Source: JALZVT01 sp039029135 (GTDB lineage: Bacteria > Pseudomonadota > Gammaproteobacteria > Pseudomonadales > Azotimanducaceae). Taken from it: a stretch of DNA of 47,983 bases. A program made the position numbers and the translations under genes. This document shows, one piece after another, positions 27,427 to 35,829 of this stretch; within the stretch, counting starts at the first letter, position 1; each line of letters opens with the position of its first letter. Location: the NCBI GenBank assembly GCA_039029135.1, contig JBCCGT010000033.1, positions 1 to 47,983 of the forward strand. Direction: 5' to 3'. Below the pieces are notes generated by a model. That model was not told the origin of the DNA. It ran no database searches and worked only from the letters and a program-made list of their open reading frames with translations.

Positions 27427-28323
27427 TTAGCCGGTGCCGTCTTGCTCGCCCGCCCGCCCGTCTTCGCTGACGCGTGCGCCGAGCTCGCGCAGCGCGGACG
27501 CCAACTCGCCGCCGTCGACCAATCGATTGCGCAGCGCCCGCGCCTCCAGCCGCAGCTCGGCGTGCGCCGTTGCGGCGCGCTCGCCGCGTCCGGCCGTCGC
27601 GCGGGCGGTCTGCAGCGCGATCTCGTCGGCGATCCCACCCATCGAGGCGTCGAGCGTGCCGTGCAGCTCCTCGACCTGCAGCAGAACCCGATCCTGCAGC
27701 GATTCCAAGCGTCGATCGAGTTTCGCATCACGCGCGTCGGCCTGGTCGTGCAGCGCCGAGTCGATCGCGCGGGCCCTGTCGGCGACGCGGGCGCCTGCGT
27801 CGTCCAGTTCGCGGACAACGCGCGCCTGCAGCGCGCCAGAACGCGCGTCGAACGCGGCCCGCGTATCGTCCAGGGCGGCACTCAGCTCGTCGAACTGCGC
27901 CGCGACCTGAGCCGTAATCCGGCGCTCGACGTCCGCGACCACGGTGTAGATCTTGGCCTCAAGAAAGGCCGCCCGATCTTCCAGACGATCGTCGAGGGCC
28001 GCTAGCTCGGCCTCGAACGCGTCTGCCCGCGAGCGCTGCGTGTCGCGAATCGATTGATTGACGAGATCCAGCGCTCGCAGCGTTTGCCGCAGTCGCTCGA
28101 GCAGCTCGCGCCGCACGCCGAGAATGCCTTCCCGCGAGCGCGACTCCACGCCGCGTAGCGACCCCCGCGCTTCCTCGATGCGCTCATCGGTCAGGAGCTC
28201 GCGCAGCTTCGCCAGCGCGTCCGCGCCCGCATCTGGTCTCCCGGCCGATGGATCGGCCGCGTCCTCGCGGCGCGCTGCGCGGCCGGGCGCCCGCGAGGCT
28301 CCAGAGTCATGCTGCTGAGTCAT
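27427..28323 (-). CDS. long coiled-coil protein, unknown
   Basis: A 298-residue soluble protein made almost wholly of Ala/Arg/Glu/Asp/Leu helices. From about 35 to 285 no Pro, Trp or Cys interrupts a heptad-like pattern (for example RAAFLEAKIYTVVADVERRI, DELSAALDDTRAAFDARSGA), suggesting an extended coiled coil of the apolipoprotein or phasin type. No signal peptide or membrane helix. AAGGGGGA stands before the ATG. The gene is upstream of CYP153 on the same strand with a 77-base gap. An association with hydrophobic droplets or membranes beside an alkane hydroxylase is tempting, but the sequence alone does not show it. Confidence 0.65.
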   Translation of the reverse strand: MTQQHDSGASRAPGRAARREDAADPSAGRPDAGADALAKLRELLTDERIEEARGSLRGVESRSREGILGVRRELLERLRQTLRALDLVNQSIRDTQRSRADAFEAELAALDDRLEDRAAFLEAKIYTVVADVERRITAQVAAQFDELSAALDDTRAAFDARSGALQARVVRELDDAGARVADRARAIDSALHDQADARDAKLDRRLESLQDRVLLQVEELHGTLDASMGGIADEIALQTARATAGRGERAATAHAELRLEARALRNRLVDGGELASALRELGARVSEDGRAGEQDGTG

Positions 28324-28428
28324 GGTGTCCCCCTTCCGTGACCTTGCTCAGGCAGGCCGGCGCTCGTGCGCGGGCCGGTGGTGGTAATTAGGTAACTTTA
28401 TTGCTTATACCCTATGCGGCTGCCCCAA

Positions 28429-28444
28429 CCGGCGCTAGCGCCGG
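28429..28444. promoter_or_regulatory. 16-bp perfect palindrome between divergent genes
   Basis: CCGGCGCTAGCGCCGG is self-complementary across all 16 bases. It lies in the 263-base gap between the coiled-coil gene (minus, start 28323) and the BCCT gene (plus, 28587), just beyond an AT-rich patch (28384-28414) that looks like the promoter zone, with TATACC on the plus strand and TATAAG on the minus strand at its centre. A repressor site is possible. Confidence 0.35.
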
Positions 28445-28586
28445 GATATGGCGAATTGTGGGCGCCCAGCACACAAGCGCTTACATTAATCGGCGCTGAC
28501 CGCGGCCCGCGAGGCGATGGATTCCCAGTTAGTGAGCGCTCGCACAACGCCCAGCCATCGACACTCGGCCACCGACCCGCAAAGCC

Positions 28587-30236
28587 GTGCGCTCAATCCC
28601 CGCGCCCGACGCCCGAATTCGCTACACTGTCCGACCCGCACCAAGCCTGGAACATCCCGTCACAGAATCAGCCAGCCAGTCCGTCGCCGTCGGCGAGTTC
28701 AGCACCGCCCAGGACGCGTCGCGCTCTGCCAATGCCGACGTCGACTGGTTCATCTTCACCACCAGCGCAGTCATCATCCTCGGTGTCTGCGTGCCCCTGG
28801 CGATGTTTCCGGACAGCGGCAAGGCGTTCCTGGACGCCGGCTTTCGCTATGTCACCCAGGATCTCGGCGTGCTCTACGTGCTCGGCGCCAGCTTCGCGCT
28901 CGGCGTGCTGCTGTGGCTCGCGCTCGGTCGCTACGGGGCGGTGCGCCTCGGCCCGGCCGACTCGCGCCCCGACTTCTCGACCCCGAGCTGGATCGCGATG
29001 CTGTTTTGCGGCGGTATCGGCAGCTCGGTCGTCTACTGGGGCACTATCGAGTGGGCCTACTACTTCACCGCGCCGCCCTTCGGGGCGACGCCCAGCGGCG
29101 GCGAGGCGCTGCTGTGGGCCACGGCCTATCCGCTGTTCCACTGGGGCTTCACCGGCTGGGCCCTGTACTGCCTGCCCGCCGTGGCCATCGCGTATGCCTA
29201 TCACGTGCGCGAGGCCGGCACCCTGCGCCTGAGCGCCGCCTGCGCGCCCGCCCATCCTGCGCTCGGTCGCGGCCTGCCCGGGCGGCTGATCGACCTCACC
29301 TTCATGGTCGGCCTGATCGGCGCCACCAGCACCGGGCTCGGGCTGTCGGTGCCGCTGATCAGCGCGAGCCTGAACAACATGTTCGGCGTCGCCGAGAGCT
29401 TCGGCGTCAGCCTCGGCATCATCGTGGTGATCAGCGCGCTGTTCGCGACGAGCGTCTATGTCGGCCTGGACCGGGGCATCAAACGCCTGTCGAACGTCAA
29501 CGTGGGGCTCGCCGTGGGTCTCGTGCTGCTGGTGTTCATCACCGGTCCGACGGTGTTCATCGCCGAGACGGGGGTCGAGGCGGTCGGCCACGTGCTGCAA
29601 AACTATCTACGCATGAGCAGCTACACGGACGCCCAGCAGACCACCGACTTCGTCGGCGCGTGGACGGTGTTCTACTGGGCGTGGTGGCTGGCCCTCGGCC
29701 CGTTCATGGGCATCTTCATCACCAAGATCTCGCGCGGCCGCACGATCAAGGAACTGGTGCTGTGTTCGCTGGGCTACGGCAGCCTGGGCTGCGCCCTGTT
29801 CTTCATCGTGCTGGGCAACTACGCGCTGTACGTCGAGCAGAACGGCATCGTCCCGGTGCTGGAACTGCTGGACACCAAGGGCGCGCCGCACGCGATCGTC
29901 GCCGTGCTGGGTGCGCTGCCCTTCGGCGGCCTGGCGCTGCCGATGTTCGTCGTGCTGTGCGTGATCTTCGCCGCGACCAGCTACGACTCGGCGTCGTACA
30001 CGCTGGCCTCTGCCGCGACCCGCGACCTGGATCCGGACGCCCATCCGCCGGGCTGGCACCGCATGTTCTGGGCGTTCTTCCTCAGCATTCTGCCCATCAC
30101 GCTGATCTATCTGGGCGGGCTGCGTTCGCTGCAGAGCGCCATGGTAATCATCAGCGTGCCGCTGCTGGTGGTGATGGTGCTGCTGGCCATCGGCCTGATG
30201 CGCGGGCTCCGCGAGCAAGCGCCCACCAACGGCTGA
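28587..30236 (+). CDS. BCCT-family betaine/choline/carnitine-type transporter
   Basis: A 549-residue secondary transporter with about twelve membrane helices. The family stretch FYWAWWLALGPFMGIFITKISRGRTIKE (broken here only by residue choice) is plainly visible at about 360-390, and the Trp-rich helix before it is the cation/substrate site region. Known substrates are betaine, choline, carnitine, ectoine and DMSP, symported with sodium or protons; which one cannot be read. The N-terminal 50 residues are polar, and the start at GTG 28587 is uncertain. It is followed, convergently, by the SpdH-like gene (24-base gap). Confidence 0.9.
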   Translation: MRSIPAPDARIRYTVRPAPSLEHPVTESASQSVAVGEFSTAQDASRSANADVDWFIFTTSAVIILGVCVPLAMFPDSGKAFLDAGFRYVTQDLGVLYVLGASFALGVLLWLALGRYGAVRLGPADSRPDFSTPSWIAMLFCGGIGSSVVYWGTIEWAYYFTAPPFGATPSGGEALLWATAYPLFHWGFTGWALYCLPAVAIAYAYHVREAGTLRLSAACAPAHPALGRGLPGRLIDLTFMVGLIGATSTGLGLSVPLISASLNNMFGVAESFGVSLGIIVVISALFATSVYVGLDRGIKRLSNVNVGLAVGLVLLVFITGPTVFIAETGVEAVGHVLQNYLRMSSYTDAQQTTDFVGAWTVFYWAWWLALGPFMGIFITKISRGRTIKELVLCSLGYGSLGCALFFIVLGNYALYVEQNGIVPVLELLDTKGAPHAIVAVLGALPFGGLALPMFVVLCVIFAATSYDSASYTLASAATRDLDPDAHPPGWHRMFWAFFLSILPITLIYLGGLRSLQSAMVIISVPLLVVMVLLAIGLMRGLREQAPTNG

Positions 30237-30260
30237 ACCGCAGCCGCACGGGCGCGGCCG

Positions 30261-32192
30261 CTAGACCAGCTCGCCCACTGCGCGATGTGCCTGATCAATG
30301 GCTTCGTCCAGATAGGCACGCGCACCCGCATCCGAATTCGCGATCGCGATATTGCCGATGCGTCGACGCGCAATCTCGTGCGGCGCCTGGCCCGGCTCAT
30401 AGTCCGGATCGAACAGCGGGTTGTATTCGTAGGCATAGCCGTGCGGCCAGCGATTCACCGTGATCGCGGCAATGTCGCGCGCCGGATCGAAACCGGCCGG
30501 CCCCAGGATGCCGGCGAGCGTGCTGCGCACGTCGCGCTCGATGGTTTCGAACGCGGTCGCCAGCAGCCGGGCGCGGCCCGCTCGATGCTGATCGCGCGGC
30601 GCCAGCCCCGGCTGGATCAGCGCCTCGGAGAAGTGCAGCACCAGGGGATCATCCGGAGACTCGGCGAACGCGTAGTCACCCATGCTGACCGGGAAATCCA
30701 CCATGCAGTAGCTGTGAAAACCGCCCGGCGTATAGGCAAAACCCATGCCCTGACGCTTGACCGCGTGCCAGCTGTTCAGCGCCACGTTCGTGTACACCAG
30801 GGGTACCTTGACGGCCTGGGCGAGCGCCTCGCGCTGCTCGCGCTTCAGCTCCGGACAGACGGACCCGGGACATAGGTGCGGCACCATGGCGTTGTAACCC
30901 GCGAGCACGCAGTGGCGGGCGCGCACCCGGCGGGTCGCGCCGCCGGAGCTGTGGCGATACAGCACCTCCACACCCTCGCCAGCCGACAGGTTGCGGGCCT
31001 GCACGGCTGTGCTCGACAGCCGCAGGCGCACGTCCGCGCCGGCGCGATCGAGCGCGCCGTAGTCGATGAACTCGCCGACCAGTTCGGCCGGGCCCTGCGC
31101 CCGCGCGACCTCGGGGATCAGCCGCTGCACCAGCAGCCGAGCAATGCTCGCGTTGCCGTCGGGAAAGTGATGGATGTAGGGCTCCACCACCCAATCGATG
31201 AGCCGCCGACGCAGCCAGCGCGCACCCAGCACCCCGGTCTTGTTGATACCGGGCAGGCCAAACAGAATCGCCGCGAGCGCGGGCGTCGCATCCGTGCCCA
31301 CCCCGTAGTAGCCCGTCGTCATGCGCCGCAGCAGCCGCTGCAGTTCCGGCTCGGTCACCCCTGCATGCCGCTCGAGAAACCGCTCGTAGCTGATCGAGCC
31401 GAGGTAGTCCGCAGTGTCCAGCAGGCCAACATCGGGCATACCGTCCTCGCGCTTGAGATAGAGATCTCGCAGCTGCGCGCGCGCCGCTTCCGGCAGCGGC
31501 ATCTGCGCGATCGCGGCGGCGATGTCCAGCTTCGGATCGGGTAATCCAAGCAGCGCAGAGTCCGTCAGTGCCGTCGGCACCCAGCGCTCGGCGCCATAGG
31601 TCGCCGCGTCGAAGTAGACGCCCTGCGACAGTCCGTGGCGCGCGTGAAAGCCCCGATCGAACGCGGTATCGAAGGCATCGACGTCGACGGCCAGATCCGC
31701 CAGCAGGGCCTTGGCGACGTCGCTGTACTCGCCCGGCGCCTCCATGCTCTGGCTGCCGCCGTAGCCGATGACCCGGCGGCCGCCCACCATGAATTCGTTG
31801 CGCTTCGCGTGACCGCCGAAGTCGTCGTGGTTGTCGAGCAGCAGCACGCGCGCGCCGGGTTCGTGCTCGCGATAGTAGTGGGCCGCCGCGAGGCCGCTGA
31901 CGCCCGCGCCCACCACCACCAGGTCGACGGCCTCGTCGTCGTCGAGGGGGTCCCAGTCGCGACGCCCTCCCATGGCGAGTTCGTGCGCAACCTCGAAGGA
32001 GCCCACGTGCGCGCCGCGCAGGCCGATCTTGCCCGGCGGGTAGTCGCTGCGCGGCCGGGCGTTCGCGGCCGACCCCGAGGCCGGCGCGCTGCCAACGCCA
32101 GCGGCAAGCGCGGTCACGCCGCCTGCTGCGCCAACGAGCAGGTCGCGCCGCGAGATCGGCGCGCCCAGCCCCAGTTCGCTATCCGTCGCCAC
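30261..32192 (-). CDS. Tat-exported FAD oxidoreductase, spermidine-dehydrogenase-like
   Basis: A 643-residue flavoprotein. The N-terminus has a twin-arginine signal (ISRRDLLVGAAGG, Arg15-Arg16) followed by Ala-rich sequence; Rossmann FAD motif VVVGAGVSG at ~92-100; then LLLDNHDDFGGHAKRNEF, as in the Pseudomonas spermidine dehydrogenase group. The C-terminal part carries VNRWPHGYAYEYNPLFD. These enzymes oxidise polyamines in the periplasm; the substrate here is inferred only by resemblance. The frame stays open to 32666, but the sequence above residue 1 is not protein-like and overlaps the next gene. GTG at 32192 is chosen because it places the Tat signal at the N-terminus, although no strong ribosome-binding site precedes it. 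17 bases separate it from the homocysteine methyltransferase stop. Confidence 0.8.
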   Translation of the reverse strand: MATDSELGLGAPISRRDLLVGAAGGVTALAAGVGSAPASGSAANARPRSDYPPGKIGLRGAHVGSFEVAHELAMGGRRDWDPLDDDEAVDLVVVGAGVSGLAAAHYYREHEPGARVLLLDNHDDFGGHAKRNEFMVGGRRVIGYGGSQSMEAPGEYSDVAKALLADLAVDVDAFDTAFDRGFHARHGLSQGVYFDAATYGAERWVPTALTDSALLGLPDPKLDIAAAIAQMPLPEAARAQLRDLYLKREDGMPDVGLLDTADYLGSISYERFLERHAGVTEPELQRLLRRMTTGYYGVGTDATPALAAILFGLPGINKTGVLGARWLRRRLIDWVVEPYIHHFPDGNASIARLLVQRLIPEVARAQGPAELVGEFIDYGALDRAGADVRLRLSSTAVQARNLSAGEGVEVLYRHSSGGATRRVRARHCVLAGYNAMVPHLCPGSVCPELKREQREALAQAVKVPLVYTNVALNSWHAVKRQGMGFAYTPGGFHSYCMVDFPVSMGDYAFAESPDDPLVLHFSEALIQPGLAPRDQHRAGRARLLATAFETIERDVRSTLAGILGPAGFDPARDIAAITVNRWPHGYAYEYNPLFDPDYEPGQAPHEIARRRIGNIAIANSDAGARAYLDEAIDQAHRAVGELV

Positions 32193-32209
32193 GGCGTCGC
32201 CGGACGACG

Positions 32210-33076
32210 CTAGGAGGCGTGTCGCGCCGAGAGGGCGGCGATGTACTCCGGCCCGATGCCGCAGCAGCCACCCAGCATCGTGGCGCCGGCCGCGGCGAAG
32301 CGATCGCAAAACCCAAGAAACTCGTCGACGCTCATGTCGCGCCGCCCGCTGGGAATGTCCGCGTCGTCGAGGGTCCAGCCCTCGGGAATGTGCAGCAGGT
32401 TCGGATAGGCGCCGATGGGCAGATCGGTGAGCCCGCGCAGCTCGATCAGCGCCGACTCGATCGCCTCGGGTGCGGTGCAGTTGAACAATAGTCCCGCGAG
32501 CGGCAGTTCGGCCACGGCCGCGTAGGCGGCGGCGATCGTCTCGCCGCTGCGCAGACCCTGGCCGGGCTGCTCGTCGAGGGTCCAGGCGACGTATATCGGC
32601 TTGTTGCCGGCCTGGGCCGCGGTGGCCGCGACCCGCGCCTCGCGAGCGCAGGACATGGTCTCGCACAGAAACACGTCGACGTACGGGGCGAGCACGGCGA
32701 CCAGCCGGTCGTAGATCGGCCGCGCCTCTTCGTCGGGCGGGACCAGATCGGCACGATAGCTCTCGCTCAGCGGCGGCAGGCTGCCGGCCACCTGCACCGG
32801 CGCGTCGGCCGCGTCCGCCGTCTCGCGCGCGATGCGCGCCGCGAGCGCAGTCAGCTCCTCAAAGCGCTCGCTCATGCCGAGCTTGCCGAGGTAGCTCGGT
32901 ATCGTGGAATAGGAGTTGGTGATGATCAGGCGCGCGCCCGCATCGATGTAGTCCTGATGAACCGCGCGCACGACCTCCGGCGCGTCGAGCAGCGCCTGCG
33001 CGGACCACAGCTCCGTCGAACTGCTCGCGCCGCGCTTGATGAGCTCACCGCCCATGCCGCCGTCGAGTATCTGCAT
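32210..33076 (-). CDS. homocysteine S-methyltransferase family protein
   Basis: A 288-residue TIM-barrel methyltransferase. Zinc ligands of the family are present: Cys200 in LLFNCTAPE and Cys271-Cys272 in GGCCGIGPEY, with the N-terminal LDGGMGGELIKRG. Members move a methyl group from S-methylmethionine, betaine or similar donors to homocysteine or related thiols. ATG with GGGAGAGG upstream. It directly precedes the SpdH-like gene (17-base gap), and a BCCT transporter and DmdC-type dehydrogenase are next to it, suggesting methylated sulfur or nitrogen compounds as donors; this is inference. Confidence 0.9.
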   Translation of the reverse strand: MQILDGGMGGELIKRGASSSTELWSAQALLDAPEVVRAVHQDYIDAGARLIITNSYSTIPSYLGKLGMSERFEELTALAARIARETADAADAPVQVAGSLPPLSESYRADLVPPDEEARPIYDRLVAVLAPYVDVFLCETMSCAREARVAATAAQAGNKPIYVAWTLDEQPGQGLRSGETIAAAYAAVAELPLAGLLFNCTAPEAIESALIELRGLTDLPIGAYPNLLHIPEGWTLDDADIPSGRRDMSVDEFLGFCDRFAAAGATMLGGCCGIGPEYIAALSARHAS

Positions 33077-33463
33077 GACCTCTCCCCTCGAGTCCCCTAG
33101 AGCCCCGGCTGCGCAAGCCGTTGACTCAACAATTTTTGCCCGTCTCTTTCACCCACTTGGGCGCGACAACGCGATGCTGCGACGCCCCGGACAAGTATGG
33201 CAGCGCGACCCACATTTCCCTACAAGCTGCTGTCCAAGTCGCGACAGCCCGCCCGGAAAATCAGTCCTGATCAACCTATAATTCGACCAGCGGCGACAAG
33301 CTGCAAACGGCCTTAGGCGGACTTCGACAAACGCGCGGCGGTTCCGCGGAATAGCAGCGTCAGGATGACGTTCCTTTGGCCCTAACACCTTCAGCCCGGA
33401 GCAGCCCGGAGCAGCCCGGAGGGCGCCGCCGGGGCTGATCGTAAACCTGACAAGAGAGATGCT
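33077..33463. other. 387-base divergent intergenic region
   Basis: Between the homocysteine methyltransferase (minus) and the acyl-CoA dehydrogenase (plus). It contains a near-palindrome GTTGACTCAAC (33119-33129), a perfect TATAAT at 33273-33278 on the plus strand (no good -35, about 190 bases before the ATG) and a three-copy decamer CAGCCCGGAG (33392-33421). No protein-like frame was found. Confidence 0.5.
33392..33421. repeat. decamer tandem repeat, three copies
   Basis: CAGCCCGGAG occurs three times in a row, in the leader 43 bases before the acyl-CoA dehydrogenase start. It is compatible with slippage and could form a small structure in the mRNA leader. No regulatory role is shown. Confidence 0.7.
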
Positions 33464-35278
33464 ATGCCTGCGTATCAACCCCCGCTGCGGGACCTTTCGT
33501 TCGTGCTCGAGGAAGTCCTCGACGTCTACACCCAATTCGCCAAACTGCCCGGATTCGAAGACACCACCCCCGACCTGGGCGCGGCCTTCCTGACCGAGGC
33601 CGGCAAATTTTCCGAAGAAGTACTGGCCCCCCTGAACCGCAGCGGCGACGAAGAGGGTTGCCACTGGAGCGAAGACGGCGTGACCGCACCCAGCGGTTTC
33701 CGCGACGCCTATCAGCAGTACGTGGCCCTCGGCTTCCCTGCCTTCGACCAGCCCACCGAGTTCGGCGGCCAGGGCATGCCCGGCGTGCTGGGTCTGGCAA
33801 TCCGCGAGATGCTCGGCACGGCCAACTGGGCCTGGTCGATGTACCCGGGGCTGTCCCACGGCTGCATGCACACCATCGACGAGCACGGCACGCCGGAGCA
33901 GCGCGCGACCTACCTGCCGAAGCTGGTCACCGGTGAATGGACCGGCACCATGTGCCTGACCGAGTCCCACTGCGGTACCGACCTCGGCATGCTGCGCACC
34001 AAGGCCGAGCCCCGGGCCGACGGCAGCTACGCCATCACCGGAACCAAGATCTTCATCTCGTCCGGCGACCACGACATGGCCGACAACATTGTTCACGTCG
34101 TGCTCGCGCGGCTGCCCGATGCGCCGGGCGGCACCAAGGGCATCTCGCTGTTCATCGTGCCGAAGTTTCTGCCCGCTGCCGACGGCGGCGTTGGCGCACG
34201 CAACGGCGTTGCCTGCGGCTCGCTGGAGCACAAGATGGGCATCCACGGCAACGCCACCTGCGTGATGAACTTCGACGGCGCGACGGGCTATCTGATCGGC
34301 GAAGAGAACAAGGGCCTGAACGCGATGTTCACCTTCATGAACGCCGCGCGCATCGGCACCGGGCAACAGGGTCTGGCCCACGCCGAGTTCGCTTTTCAAA
34401 ACTCGCTCTCCTACGCCCGCGAACGGCTGCAGATGCGCTCGCTGACCGGACCTAAAAACGCCGACGGGCCGGCCGATCCGATCATCGTGCATCCCGACGT
34501 ACGCCGCATGCTGCTGACCCAGAAGGCCTTCGCCGAGGGCGGCCGCGCGTTCGCGCTTTATGCAGGACAACTGGTTGACGTCGCCCGCGCGCACCCCGAA
34601 GCGGACGAGCGACAGCGCGCCGACGATCTGCTCGCCCTACTGACGCCGATACTGAAGGCATTCCTGACCGAGGTCGGCTTCGAGGCGGCCAATCACGGCC
34701 TGCAGTGTTTCGGCGGCCACGGCTATATCGCCGAGTGGGGCATGGAGCAGAACGTGCGCGATGCGCGCATCTCCATGCTGTACGAGGGCACGACCGGCAT
34801 CCAGGCGCTCGACCTGCTCGGCCGCAAGGTCCTGGGCAGCCGCATGAAGCTGCTGAACGCGCTGACGGATGAGATCGGGGCGTTCTGCAAGCAGCACGCG
34901 CGCATCAACAGCGAGGCGCGCCACCAGATCAAGAAGCTCGCCGAATTGAACAAAGAGTGGCGCAAGCTGACCCGCAAGATCGGCATGACCGCGATGAAAG
35001 ATCGCGAGATCGTCGGCTCGGCCTCGGTCGACTACCTGATGTACTCCGGCTACGTCTGTGTCGCCTACCTGTTCGCGAAGAGCAGCATCGCGGCCCAGGC
35101 CGGTCTAGACCGCGGCTCGGACGCCGGGGACGAGGCGTTTTACACGGCCAAGCTGCAGACCGCGGAGTTCTACTATCGCCGCATCCTGCCGCGCACGAAG
35201 ACCCTGGCTAAGACCATGCTGGACGATCCGAAGGTATTGCTGCAGATGGGCGAGGGCGAGTTCGCGCTAGGGCTGTAA
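33464..35278 (+). CDS. acyl-CoA dehydrogenase with long C-terminal domain (DmdC-like class)
   Basis: A 604-residue flavoprotein oxidising an acyl-CoA thioester. Signature stretches: FAD/substrate loop MCLTESHCGTDLG at 163-175, RIGTGQQGLAHAEFAF at ~297-311, CFGGHGYIAEWGMEQNVRD at ~415-433, and catalytic Glu441 in MLYEGTTGIQ. The extra ~150 residues at the end are the long C-terminal domain found in 600-residue members, which include 3-methylmercaptopropionyl-CoA dehydrogenase DmdC as well as general fatty acyl-CoA dehydrogenases. The exact substrate cannot be read. AGAGAG precedes the ATG. The gene stands alone on the plus strand; neighbours transporting or demethylating methylated compounds make DmdC-like function worth testing. 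Confidence 0.93.
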   Translation: MPAYQPPLRDLSFVLEEVLDVYTQFAKLPGFEDTTPDLGAAFLTEAGKFSEEVLAPLNRSGDEEGCHWSEDGVTAPSGFRDAYQQYVALGFPAFDQPTEFGGQGMPGVLGLAIREMLGTANWAWSMYPGLSHGCMHTIDEHGTPEQRATYLPKLVTGEWTGTMCLTESHCGTDLGMLRTKAEPRADGSYAITGTKIFISSGDHDMADNIVHVVLARLPDAPGGTKGISLFIVPKFLPAADGGVGARNGVACGSLEHKMGIHGNATCVMNFDGATGYLIGEENKGLNAMFTFMNAARIGTGQQGLAHAEFAFQNSLSYARERLQMRSLTGPKNADGPADPIIVHPDVRRMLLTQKAFAEGGRAFALYAGQLVDVARAHPEADERQRADDLLALLTPILKAFLTEVGFEAANHGLQCFGGHGYIAEWGMEQNVRDARISMLYEGTTGIQALDLLGRKVLGSRMKLLNALTDEIGAFCKQHARINSEARHQIKKLAELNKEWRKLTRKIGMTAMKDREIVGSASVDYLMYSGYVCVAYLFAKSSIAAQAGLDRGSDAGDEAFYTAKLQTAEFYYRRILPRTKTLAKTMLDDPKVLLQMGEGEFALGL

Positions 35279-35293
35279 CGCACGCCCTGCCGA

Positions 35294-35394
35294 CTAGCCG
35301 ACGCGCCGCGCGAGCGTTCGCTCGCGCAGCCACACCAGCTGCAAGCGGCTCTACTACCCAGCGCGCTGCGCGAGCGTTCGCTCGCGCAGCCATA
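35294..35394. repeat. 60-bp tandem duplication of the DUF2834 gene 3' end
   Basis: Two copies of a sequence lie exactly 60 bases apart. The clearest part is the hairpin GCGCGAGC-GTTC-GCTCGCGC at 35308-35327 and at 35368-35387, with the flanks around 35294-35334 and 35354-35394 also similar. Read on the minus strand, the upstream copy encodes the end of DUF2834 (WLRERTLAQRAG and stop at 35354), and the second encodes WLRERTLARRVG and a stop at 35294. The duplicate is not translated, because the gene stops first. Confidence 0.8.
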
Positions 35395-35674
35395 GAAACA
35401 GCGGCAGACCGAGCGACACACCGACCAGGCAGGTCGCGAGCACGGGCGCCCAGACGGACGGTATGTCGAGCCGGCGCCCTTCATGGCGCGCGAACACGAT
35501 CAGCACGACCGCCGCGATCGCCACATCAAGCCACGCCATGATCGAAAGCTTGCTCGCCAGCACGCCACCAACGAACGCCGGCACGCGCAGACCGTTGGCA
35601 TCAATGTGCCCGATCAGCGCGACGTACGGCAGCACCAGGCCAAAGAAGCAGGCCCACAGATAGAATCGTTGCAT
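35354..35674 (-). CDS. DUF2834 membrane protein
   Basis: A 106-residue membrane protein. Three hydrophobic segments (starting YLWACFFGLVLPYVAL, then LSIMAWLDVAIAAVVLIVFA, then VWAPVLATCLVGVSLGLPLF) with the family end LGLPLFLWLRE. DUF2834 proteins have unknown function. ATG at 35674 is chosen because family members start here; the frame extends upstream to 35734 with unrelated residues. Its 3' end is duplicated by the 60-base repeat. It is convergent with the acyl-CoA dehydrogenase. Confidence 0.85.
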   Translation of the reverse strand: MQRFYLWACFFGLVLPYVALIGHIDANGLRVPAFVGGVLASKLSIMAWLDVAIAAVVLIVFARHEGRRLDIPSVWAPVLATCLVGVSLGLPLFLWLRERTLAQRAG

Positions 35675-35829
35675 CGAGCACTCGTCGCCAAAACCGCAGC
35701 TGCGCATGAGACCGTGCGCGGCCGGCGCGCGCAAGTCGCCCTTACAAACGGGCGCAACAGAGCGAGGCTAGAAAAGCGCAGCTCTAAACTCTACGCAGCG
35801 ACCCGCCGCCGGCCAGGCCGCTGCGGCGA

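Noticed and set aside
32193..32666. N-terminal 158-codon extension of the SpdH-like frame
   Set aside because: It overlaps the homocysteine methyltransferase in another frame and would bury the Tat signal.
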